64,000 nucleotides of DNA. It comes from Sphagnum compactum. Lineage: Eukaryota; Bryophyta; Sphagnopsida; Sphagnales. Positions 12,093 through 21,573 of the stretch are shown here, one piece after another. Positions within the stretch are counted from its first letter, which is position 1. Each line of letters opens with the position of its first letter. A program made the translations under genes and the position numbers. The notes beneath the pieces are model-generated. The model was not told where the DNA came from. It did not search any database and saw only the letters and a program-made list of their open reading frames with translations. The DNA is taken from the NCBI GenBank assembly GCA_965153455.1, contig OZ234494.1, forward strand, positions 6,324,001 to 6,388,000, read 5' to 3'.

Positions 12093-13585
12093 ATGGCCAG
12101 GGGAAGAAGATTGAGGAAGAGCGCTGGTGGGGAGTTGGAAATGAGTAAGGAAAATGACATTGCGTCAGATGACGCAATTCTTCTGCCAAATTTGTTGTGT
12201 CAGACGAGGCAATTCTTCTGCCAAATGTTGTTGTGTCAAACGAGACAATTCTTCTGCCAAATGTTGTTGTGTCAGACGAAGCAGATGCCGAGCCACAAGT
12301 TGCTGCAACTGCCGAGCAAAATATGGCTGCAGGAGATGAAGCAATTGGTGACCGAAGTAGTGTTGCAACAGATCAGCCAATTGGTGAACAAAATGGTGCT
12401 CTATCATAATTGAAAGACAAGGATGACAGTTTGGTATAGATTGTTTTAGAATTTATGGACATTAGATTAAAGACAGATGAAAAAAATTGGACAAGTCTCT
12501 TCAAGTGTAATTATATCCGCACCTTCCATCATTTGTTGGAAGGTGCGGGATTTTTTTATCAAAATTTTTCTATTACAATACCTGAAAATAGTTCATGTTT
12601 ATAGGAGTAGTATGTGATTAAGTGAGTTTATGTTTTGTAATACCTGCATTCTGTTTTTTGATCTTTCATTTTTTGGTTTAGGTCCGGAAGTTGAATCTGA
12701 CCAGGCTCCTCAGCCACTTGCACTTCTTTGTCCACCTAATTTGGCTCGGAAGGACAAAGAATGGACGAAGGTTGGGTCGAAATGGAAGTGCAAAGTTGGC
12801 ACTTGCACTGTCGCATATTGTGCCAAATGGTTGTTGACCCAGCATTTGAAGGAGGTGCATGGCTTGGTGGCAGAAAAGGCCAAACCTGGGAGGCCTTCAA
12901 CTGCTGCAAGAGGTCCTCGACATCAAGACCATGCCAAAATGAATGCTCGCATCCTGGGAAATGCAATGGTTGTGCAAAGGCGGAATGATCAAAAGGTGGC
13001 TAATCGCGCTCGTGCCAAAGCACAACGCGAGTGGAAAAACCTGGTAGCTGTTGCAAAACAGTGTCCACCATTCCCAAAACCAGCTTTGGTCAAATTAGCT
13101 TCAGAGCAATTGTTGAAGGTGTTGGGCCTCAATGCTTGGGGTGTGGGTAGTGTGCCTCGAGATGCAGCATCACAGATGGAGAAGGATGAAGATTTACAAG
13201 GGATGATTTGATCCACCCGTTGTGTATATGCACGACAATTGAAGACGGCATGGGATGTAAAAAATTGGGATCGAGAGTCCAGTAAAACAAGTCGGACAAA
13301 ACAGTTGGTAGATGTTTTGGATTTTCATGAATCTAGAATGATTCATGGAAGGTAAGAAACAATAATAAGCAATGTTTATTGTTGTTTTATTACATTTCAT
13401 CCAAGGTGTGTTAGGGTTTAACTTAGTGGTTTTTGGGTGTTTATAGGGTTCAGGGCCAAACACAGGAAGAGTTTGTGGCAACTGCAGTTCAGGTTGAGAT
13501 GCAACGCCGCCATTTTTACATTGTTCGTCATGCAGCAACTGCATACCGAGCTAAACACGGGATTGTAGATACTGATATGGGTTAG
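12093..13585 (+). pseudogene. Broken C2H2 zinc-finger gene, family not recognised
   Basis: Likely exons are 12093-12395, 12682-13351 and 13447-13585, with good acceptors (ttctttag, tggtttag, gtttatag). Exon 1 starts at an ATG followed by ARGRRLRKSAGG and contains three 36-bp repeats encoding SDEAILLPNVVV. The first unit is 35 bp long, so the frame is lost near 12,190. Exon 2 encodes one C2H2 finger, CKVGTC to HLKEVH (C-x4-C-x12-H-x4-H, about 12,790-12,860), then a basic Arg/Lys-rich stretch. A TGA at 13209-13211 interrupts the frame, which then stays open through YARQLKTAWDVKNW to the donor at 13352. Exon 3 ends VDTDMG-stop. One finger plus a basic region suggests DNA binding, perhaps transposon-derived, but I know no family for it. 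It may also be a functional gene with an assembly error or skipped segments. Confidence 0.6.
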
Positions 13586-13984
13586 GGTTTCACTCTATAT
13601 AGTTAGTTAGGTTTTGTAGCCCTTTTATTTTTTGGACTACCCAATTTTGAATTTCGATCCTTTGATATGTTATAGAGAACCAACGGTTTTTTTTCATTGG
13701 GTTCTTTAGTAATTTTTCATGCACCCATTTTTGTACATCTTTTATCAATATAATAGTATTTTCTACTCACACTTGTTTTATGGGTATATGGTTAAGCATA
13801 GTCTTCTTTGTCATAATTTTCTTAGTACTTGAGATGTAAGAATCAAACCAAAGATCAAAATGAACATTGTGCAATACTTACATCTAATATAATAGGACTC
13901 ACATCACCTGAAGAGTTTTAAAACAATACACACATTTTAAACATATAATACCTACATCATTTTCTATTATAAATTCCATAAGGA

Positions 13985-14330
13985 GATTTTCAAATATGCA
14001 ATACCCGCATATAAGTCCTAAAACAGCCGCAGGCATTTTGCATTCATTGCAATACCCGCATATAAGTCCCATAATAGCCGCTGGTTTTTTTGGCATCTCT
14101 TACAATACCCGCATATGGGCCACAAATAGTTGCTGACATTCTTCATTCATTGCAATACCCGCATATGGGTCCATGGTATTCGCTAGGTTTTTTTAACATT
14201 CCTTGCAATACCCGCATATAGTTTCCATAATAGCCACTGGTTTTTTTGGCATCTCTTGCAATACCCACATATAGGTCCCATAATAGTTGCTAGTTTTTTT
14301 CATTCATTGCAAAGCTTACATTTTGTCATA
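13985..14330 (-). repeat. About 52-bp tandem repeat, reverse orientation of the satellite core
   Basis: Six copies of GCAATACCCGCATAT start near 13,999, 14,050, 14,103, 14,153, 14,205 and 14,259, spaced 50-54 bp. The complement, ATATGCGGGTATTGC, is the core of the satellite further right. Between cores lie AAGTCCCATAATAGCC and a T-rich GGCATCTCTT stretch. It is not a CRISPR: the spacers are themselves near-identical. Confidence 0.85.
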
Positions 14331-14399
14331 AAATTGATTCAGAATAATAATTAATTTAGGTATATAAAAAGACATATTTTGGGTACCCATAGCACTTAT

Positions 14400-15675
14400 T
14401 TGTTATTTTGAAATGACGTTACATGCGGGTATTGCATTTAGGGTTTAGGGTCTTCACATAAGGTTTGCCTCAATCACCTATGGATTATTTCAGTATGAAC
14501 TTGCATGTAGGTATTGCATCTAGGCCTTGGTCTTCATTCAAAGGCGCACCCAAACTACATATTGGGTATTTCAAAGCGACCTTACATGTGAGTATTACAT
14601 TTAAGGTTGCCCTTTCATTGTAGGTTTTACCTTATTCACCTATGGGTTATTTTGAAATGAACTTGAATATGGCTATTGCATTTAGGGTTAAGGTTTCATA
14701 TAATTTTGACCCACTATATGATTATTTTAACCAAGAATTTATTTACTATATATCAGAAAAGTATATAATAAAATTTCAATCAAACATAGGATTAATATGT
14801 GGGAGAGATCATTTTTATTATTATGTGAAACATGAAAGAAAAAGTAGAATTTTATGTGCTTTGATTTTTTTTTAACATAGTTTAAAATCTTATTAAATTA
14901 GAGACTTTATATTTATGTTTTTTGAAATCAGTATACAACTTTAAAAGGGGGGAAGAAAAAATCAACATCTTTGAAGAAATTTTAAGCTTGAACTTTTTTT
15001 TTTTTTGATCTCAATAAACTTTGTATTGCATTCAGGGTTGGGTTTTCACATAAGGTTTGTTTCTTACTTTTGTGTGATAACTCCAACCTAATTTCCCAAT
15101 CTCTTTGAAGAAAATATAGAATGAGATTGTATTGTTTCACATATGTCTAAACCCAAAAAATTTCCCCCCAATTTAATATAAAATATTTCTGATAATTAAT
15201 GTATTATCAAGAAATTTTGTCATATAATTAAATAATTAATAGACCATTATTTCAGATAATTTAGATGATTAATTATCAAGAATTAGATAATCATTTATTT
15301 ATTTGAAATAATTAACTAATCATTTGGCTTAACTTTATTTACTTGGATAATAAAAAGTTGGATCTAAAAATCAGATTGATTAATTTGATATTTGATTGAT
15401 TAACTTAAGTATATTTTTGTTTTAATAAGTTATTGAAATCACTTTTTAAAATAATTATTCCATGTTATAGATTGTAAGTTCAGCTTTTTCATGAAAAATT
15501 CATACACCAAGATAAGCTTGATCACAATTGTCATTGTATTATTTGTTCCACAAACAATACAACCTCTTTTCAAATTCATGAAACAAAGTAAGAATCATGG
15601 AACTCCTAATCAACAACCCCAGCCTCTATACACACCTTTGTTAACATATTAATTTGAAATTAACTAATTATTTTG
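14400..15675 (+). repeat. Degenerate satellite copies, then AT-rich DNA
   Basis: Copies of ATG(C/T)(G/A)GGTATTGCATTTAGGG occur near 14,424, 14,504, 14,584 and 14,665, spaced about 80 bp but diverged. They are followed by about 900 bp of AT-rich DNA without recognisable content and no supported gene. Confidence 0.55.
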
Positions 15676-16140
15676 GAGTGACCCAAAATGTAGGTATTAC
15701 ATTTAGGGTAGGATCTTCATTTAAAGAAGGCTTAAACCTCACATGCGTATTTTTGGTGTGACCCAAAATGCAAGTATTGCATTTAGGGTAAGATCTTCGT
15801 ATAAAGAATGCTTAAACCCCACATGCGTACTTTCGAAATGGCCCAAAATGCAGGTATTGCATTTAGGGTAGGATCTTCGTATAAAGATGCTTAAACCTCA
15901 CATGCGTACTTTCGAAATGGCCAGAAATGCAGGTATTACATTTAGGGTAGGATCTTTGTATAAAGATTGCTTAAACCCCACATGCGTATTTTCGAAATGG
16001 CCCAAAATGCAGGTATTGCATTTAGGGTAGGATCTTCATATAAAGAAACTTAAACCTTACATGCGTCTTTTCAGAGTGGCCCAAATTGCAGGTATTGCAT
16101 TTAGGGTTGGGTTATTTCAAAGTGATTTTGCATGTGCATA
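15676..16140 (+). repeat. 79-80 bp satellite array I with embedded TTTAGGG
   Basis: Copies of AGGTATTGCATTTAGGGTAGG start at 15692, 15772, 15852, 15931, 16011 and 16090. Each unit continues GATCTTCGTATAAAG, CTTAAACC, CACATGCGTA and GGCCCAAAATGC. A single plant telomere-type heptamer, TTTAGGG, lies in nearly every unit. Similarity decays on both sides. Confidence 0.92.
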
Positions 16141-17231
16141 TTGTGTTTAGGGCTAAGTCTTCACTTAAAAGTATCCAAACCATTTAGATGGGTTTTTTTG
16201 AAACGTGGGTATTACATTTAAGCTTTGTTTTTCATTTCAACTTGAAATACCCAAACGATACTTACCTCTACCAACTGGAATTTTGGGGTTTCATTGCAAT
16301 ACCTACACCCATACTTACCTTTACCAACTAGAATTTTGGGGTATTACTTGCACTTGTATTTACTTTTACCAACTGGGATTTTGGGGCCTAATTATAATAC
16401 CTGCATTTAACACTAATATTATCATTATCCTTGTGTTTTTGCATTTCACATTTTTTGTGTTTATTACTTGAAAACAATAATAAGCTTTGTGCCATATTAG
16501 ACTTCATGTGTGTGTTGAATACATGATGTTCAAAGAATTTGGGCTATGGTTTCCTCCATACAAAATTGATTTTAAAACAAAAAATTTAGTGCCAATGGTA
16601 ACAATCTTGATTAGTAATTGAGACATTTATTAAAGTAAAATATTATTTTTGAAATATATGAACCAAATTCCTATACATTAAATCATAAAGCATAACCCTA
16701 CAAATCCAAATGATATTTTGCCATAAGCCTTATTACAACCCTAACAAAAAAAAGATTTAGTGATATATGCCCTAAACCAAAAAAAATATACAAACTATAC
16801 AAATCATAAAATGCAAGATAAACAAATTTAAAAGAACATAGGAAAAAATTTAGAAACCAAAATTCAAAGGTTTTAAATTATAAATATTTATTAACTGAAA
16901 GAAAATACATTAATCTTTAAAAATAATCAAATAAATTTCGTACAAAACCAAAAAAGAAGATATGTCTTTTACCTTTGTGTGATTTTTCCAACCTAATTTT
17001 TCTACTCTTTTTGAAGAAGGTATAAAATGCAATTGTATTACTTCACATATGTGTAAACCCTAAAAATTTCCCCCCAAATTTAGCCTACTTTAAATTAATT
17101 ACTATACATTTATGAAAAACTTATCAATTAATTTATGTGTTTCAACCCTAAACCTAATGGTTAAGTTAGTAGGGTATGTAATTAATAGAGTAGCTAGGTT
17201 AGTAGGGTAGGTGGTTAGTATAGTAGCTTGG
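16141..17231. other. Degenerate satellite edge and AT-rich DNA, no gene
   Basis: Between 16,250 and 16,410 a short tandem repeat (ACTTACC, TTTACCAACT, GAATTTTGGGG, TTGCAATACCT) occurs three times. The rest is AT-rich and shows nothing I can name. Confidence 0.5.
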
Positions 17232-17690
17232 TTAGTGGTGTGACCCAAAATGCAAATATTGCATTTAGGGTAGGATCTTCGTATAAAGATGCTTGAACCC
17301 CACATGCGTACTTTCGAAATGGCCCAAAATGCAGGTATTGCATTTATGGTAGGATCTTCGTATAAAGATGCTTGAACCCCACATGCGTTCATTCGAAATG
17401 GCCCAAAATGCAGGTATTGCATTTAGGGTAGGATCTTCGTATAAAGATGCTTAAACCTCACATGTGTACTTTCGAAATGGCCCAAAATGCAGGTATTGCA
17501 TTTAGGGTAGGATCTTCGTATAAAGATGCTTAAACCCCACATGCGTACTTTCGAAATGGCCCAAAATGCAGGTATTGCATTTAGGGTAGGATCTTCGTAT
17601 AAAGAAGCTTGAACCCCACATGCGTACTTTCGAAATGGCCCAAAATGCAGGTATTGCATTTAGGGTAGGGTTTTTAGGGTAGGGTTAAGT
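17232..17690 (+). repeat. 79-bp satellite array II, highly homogeneous
   Basis: Units start at 17254, 17333, 17412, 17491, 17570 and 17649, exactly 79 bp apart, and are nearly identical to one another. The unit is the same as in array I, so the two arrays, 1.1 kb apart, share an origin; array II is the less diverged. The array ends inside the TTTAGGGTAGG box and runs into a GTAGCTAGG/TTAGTAGGG simple repeat. Confidence 0.95.
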
Positions 17691-17870
17691 TAGTAGGGTA
17701 TGTAATTAATAGGGTAGCTAGGTTAGTAAGGTAGGTGGTTAGTACAGTAGCTAGGTCAATAGGATAACTAGGTATTAGGGTAGCTGTGTCAGTAGGGGAT
17801 AATAAATAAGGTACCAAGGTTGGTGTAGTACTTATGAAGGTAGAAAAGTGAGCAGGGTAGCTATGTGTGA
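17691..17870 (+). repeat. TAGTAGGGTAGGT-type simple repeat
   Basis: Degenerate tandem copies of GTTAGTAGGGTA and GGTAGCTAGG fill this stretch. The same pattern occurs at 17,153-17,235, on the other side of array II, so the satellite array is flanked by one simple repeat on both sides. Confidence 0.75.
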
Positions 17871-18971
17871 GGTCAGGTCCAGGGAAAAACGACCAAGAAC
17901 CCAAAAAAAAAAGTACAATGGTCAGCAGCAAAAAGAAATGGACTGTCATGAACCCCATCCGGCGCCGAATGAAAAAATGCAAGGCATCCAGTGGACAGAA
18001 CGGCCAACTGGTGCATTGGTGGCTGCTGGTTCACTCTGGCTGTGCTTCTACCTTATGGGAACAGAACTCGGCTAGCTCCACACTTAATGGATTTCAAACT
18101 ATGGGACCTTAAAGCACTGCTGTCATTTTCACAATGTACTCAGAGGGCACCTTGTAAACATGAAAGTTCCTCTGCTGAGAGGAGGATCTTTTCAGTTGTT
18201 TACAGTATCAAAGAACCATGTTAATGAATCCTGCAGCTCCCACTCTTCTCCTCCCCAGCCATGGCCACCAGAGAAAATTAATTATTCTCACATATATATT
18301 TGAATATAGTGAGCAATTCCATAACAATTTAATAATTCTTAGGTTTTATGATGTTACCTACACTAATTAAGGTCCCAGCTCCAATGTCATCAGTAAACAA
18401 GTTGCCAAAAAGAAATGTGGGTGCCTAGTAGCTAAGTTTTAACATGGTGGAAGACCAAACAACCTTGATACTTTTGTGGGATTAAGAATATATCCACCTA
18501 CAAAGAAAAGGGGAAACTAGTTGGTCCCTTGTGGGACCTGGAGTGGAGGTAGGCCTAACGCCGTCTTTTATTGACTACGTCGGTCTCTCTCTCAAGTAGT
18601 ACTGCTCCTGCAGCACTAACCTAAACGTTGTCAGCTTGGGTCACTAGAGAGAGTCGACACAGACAGAGCGGATGATGATATTACATTCTTCCTCTGCAAT
18701 ATTACCTAGTCATTACCTATTAAGAAGAGGTGAGGACTTCGAAAAATTTCACATAGCCTGTTGTTTCCAGCAACTACAAACACACTGAATGATTGCTAGT
18801 CACAGTATGAGACTTGGAAAAAAGAACAGTACTAATTTGGAACAGTTGGACTATTTACAGGATCTTAACACACTGTTGTTCTCTAACGTTGTAGACCAAG
18901 CTGCCCAGAAAACTGAATACTTCTTAGCCTACTACATGGGGGAAGGGGGGGGATAAACAAGCCAGCAGCAG
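17871..18971. other. Intergenic, no gene seen
   Basis: No supported coding region. A piece near 18,538 (GGAGTGGAGGTAGGCCT) is the reverse complement of the tail of the G-box repeat described at 34.3, 35.7 and 50.5 kb. Confidence 0.4.
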
Positions 18972-19139
18972 CTACAAAATCACTGGCATACATAAGTCTT
19001 CTTCAGCACCTGGACGCTTTCTGCAATTGATGTCCACAGACATGTCTCTGATGGATTCAATGATACAAATGAGATCGGAGGGGATTTTCACAAGAGCCCT
19101 GTGAATTATATGGTCTTGGTCTTGGACTTCTTGTTCAAC
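18972..19139 (-). other. Open minus-strand segment of unknown function
   Basis: Read leftwards from 19,139, 55 codons are open and end at a TAG at 18974-18972. The composition is protein-like (ALVKIPSDLICIIESIRDMS, then a basic CRKRPG). There is no ATG and no convincing splice acceptor at the right edge, so this is either a terminal exon or a gene fragment. I do not recognise a family. Confidence 0.25.
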
Positions 19140-20364
19140 TCTAGCTCACCTTTTTCTTTTCCCCAAAATAAATATTGCTGCTAGTGAGAACCGGCATGTA
19201 GGTTGCAATAGCCTGTCATTGTGCCCTTTATTAGTACCCCCAACATATTTATTTAAAAACAATTCCCCAATAACAGGGCAACACTAGCCTCAATACCTTG
19301 ATTATTTTTATAAAAAAATTGTGGACTCTGAGAAACTTTTTCAAATTCCCATCTAGCTATTAAGTAGTTTCAATGATATTCCATCAGCCAACAAGGGCAC
19401 AGTGACTTGAAAGCCTTTGGGTGAACCCAAGCTAGTCCATTTAAATTATTTTTAAACATTACAAATATCCCATGCTGAGACTAAATCAGGGTGTCTGAGT
19501 TCAGATTTAACATTTTTTGGGCTTAATATGGCCACTAAGAGGCCTCACTCAAAAAGGTCAAGGTACTAACATGGGTGCTGGTTCACCCTGGCCAACTTGC
19601 GGCACCTACACTGATGACTGGTTGGTCATCTTCAGCTTCTTGAGTGAGGCAGCTTAGTGGCCAAATTAAACCCAAGAGATGTTAGATTTGGAATCAGAGA
19701 CAATGATTTTGTCTAATCATGGGATAATTATAATATTTAAAAACAATTTAAATGATTTTTTTATTTTGACCATGGCACCAATGTTCGTGCTCCTTCATCC
19801 AAGGCATGTATTTATAATGTTTAGAAACAATAATGTTTATAAATGTTTTTACCATAGTAGCACTGCAGGTGTTAGTTCATCCAAACCCCTGATTGAGGCC
19901 TCTTGGTGCATATATTTAACCTGCAAAATCTTAAATTTGGACTTGAGACCCCCAACCCATTAAATATTAAAACTCGGGATACTTGTAATGTTTAGAAATG
20001 ATAGAATTGAATGGTGTAATCAATCTAGAGTATCAATACCCACAATCAGATTTGGATGAGCCTTATCCAGGAAAAACATTTGGACAAAGATGTATATATA
20101 TGAGATTGTTGTTGTTCCAATAAAAGACAACGCCTACCTCTGCTAAATAAAATAATTATTCCAGATGTTTTGGAGAGAGAGGCCTCATTTTGAAGATTAA
20201 AGGTTTTACAGACTCATCTTTTCTTCCAACCGGAATTCAGAGGAAAATGTAATTAATCATGGGCCCTGCTCTCTCTTCAAGAGTAGCTAACGTTATTTGA
20301 GGAAAAATAATTTCATGACAAAACAATTGAATCGACTTTTAAGAGATATGAAAACACATCTTAC

Positions 20365-20457
20365 TTTTGTAACATGTGCAGAACTTGAGAAAGACCCATG
20401 ATGCCACTGCTCCCTGCTGCATCATACCCATAGAGTGTACACCTTTCCATACTTGAC
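20365..20457 (-). other. Possible isolated exon, minus strand
   Basis: A good acceptor (ATTGATTTGCAG) at 20,458-20,469 and a donor GTAAGATG at 20,364 bracket 93 bases with one frame fully open. It includes CTLYGYDAAGSSGIMGLSQV. No partner exon was found between here and the DUF6570-like ORF, whose end at a possible donor is in a different phase. It could be an exon captured by a transposon. Confidence 0.25.
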
Positions 20458-20580
20458 CTGCAAATCAATACACTGCCATGACTTACCCATTGACTTCATC
20501 AGCTCCAAGAGTGGGTGTAGATAATTTCTACTAATTGACCCAAAATTTGGGCAAACATTCAGGCAGTTCTAAGGCCAAAA

Positions 20581-21573
20581 TCACCCAATATGTACCTGCA
20601 ATTCCTGAGCAAATTCCAAAACATGATTGAAACCAATCGGCAAATGCTCCCTTACTGTTCTGATCCCCCTCTTCAGCACGTTTTGGGATACCCAGGGTTT
20701 AGGTGAGGTAGCAAAAGCATACATAGAGGTGCTCAATACCACTATCCTAAAGGCATATTTGTGAGGAATTCCAGGATGCATGTCAAAAAGCAGTGACAAA
20801 TTTTGAATGAAAGGTTCCACATCCATAGTTGAAAAAGGCCTTTCACCAATATTAGTTTTTGCAAGTATTTCTTCTACAATTGAAGAAGATAAAACACATA
20901 ATCCATGAGTTGGATTTGGTTTTTCAATATTGGTGATGTATTTTTGTATAAGTGGATTTGAAGACAAATTTTGGTGCAAAAGATCTTTGAGGGCCAAATT
21001 AACATCTTTTGATGTACTAGTTGGTTGAAACTTGAAATTCCAATAGACTATAGGATTGTCAAGTAACCCAGATGGTTGTATTTGGCCATGCATGAATCCA
21101 TAATTTCGTTGTTCAATTTTCATTGATATATCAATAAGTGAAAGAAGTTGAATATCCAACAGATTGTTAGCAAGGATTTGTTTCATATAATCCATGCTTT
21201 GAAATACAACATATTTGATCCGTTCTGGTTGTTCATAAAATTTAAAACATGCATTACATATATACACATGCAAACCATCACTAGTGGTTGTGTATGTTGA
21301 CATAATAATGTTAGAACAACCATACGATGTTGCACCAGCAACAATTCCAAATGTATTTGGAACAGCACTAAAATGTGTTCCTTGAAGGTGTAATTTTGTG
21401 AATCCACAAAATCCACAACATCTCATATCCTTGATGAATGAAGATGTACATTTATTCCAATTTGAATGCAATGCTCCAATTTCAATCCATGACCTATCAA
21501 AAGGTTTGAACACCTTTTGTCGTTTACTTATATAGTTTTCTCGTTGACGTTTTCGTTTTTCTTTTAATTTCAT
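20581..21573 (-). CDS. Cys-rich protein resembling the Helitron N-terminal (DUF6570-like) region
   Basis: An uninterrupted frame of 330 codons starts at the ATG at 21573. After a very basic N-terminus (KLKEKRKRQREN) come two zinc-knuckle pairs, CGFCGF at about residue 53 and YICNACFKFYE at about 106. The block LLSLIDISMKIEQRNYGFMH at about 140 has the position and pattern of the LTxxE-LIxxxxPFM segment upstream of Helitron Rep domains. The frame ends just after GAATTGCAG|GTACAT, which could be a splice donor at 20,590. No Rep or helicase domain follows within the window. In context it is most likely the first exon of a Helitron-type element or a relic. The family assignment rests on pattern only. 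Confidence 0.45.
   Translation of the reverse strand: MKLKEKRKRQRENYISKRQKVFKPFDRSWIEIGALHSNWNKCTSSFIKDMRCCGFCGFTKLHLQGTHFSAVPNTFGIVAGATSYGCSNIIMSTYTTTSDGLHVYICNACFKFYEQPERIKYVVFQSMDYMKQILANNLLDIQLLSLIDISMKIEQRNYGFMHGQIQPSGLLDNPIVYWNFKFQPTSTSKDVNLALKDLLHQNLSSNPLIQKYITNIEKPNPTHGLCVLSSSIVEEILAKTNIGERPFSTMDVEPFIQNLSLLFDMHPGIPHKYAFRIVVLSTSMYAFATSPKPWVSQNVLKRGIRTVREHLPIGFNHVLEFAQELQVHIG

Noticed and set aside
13985-17690. CRISPR-like regular repeats
   Set aside because: The intervening sequences are as conserved as the cores and the DNA is plant nuclear, so these are tandem satellites.
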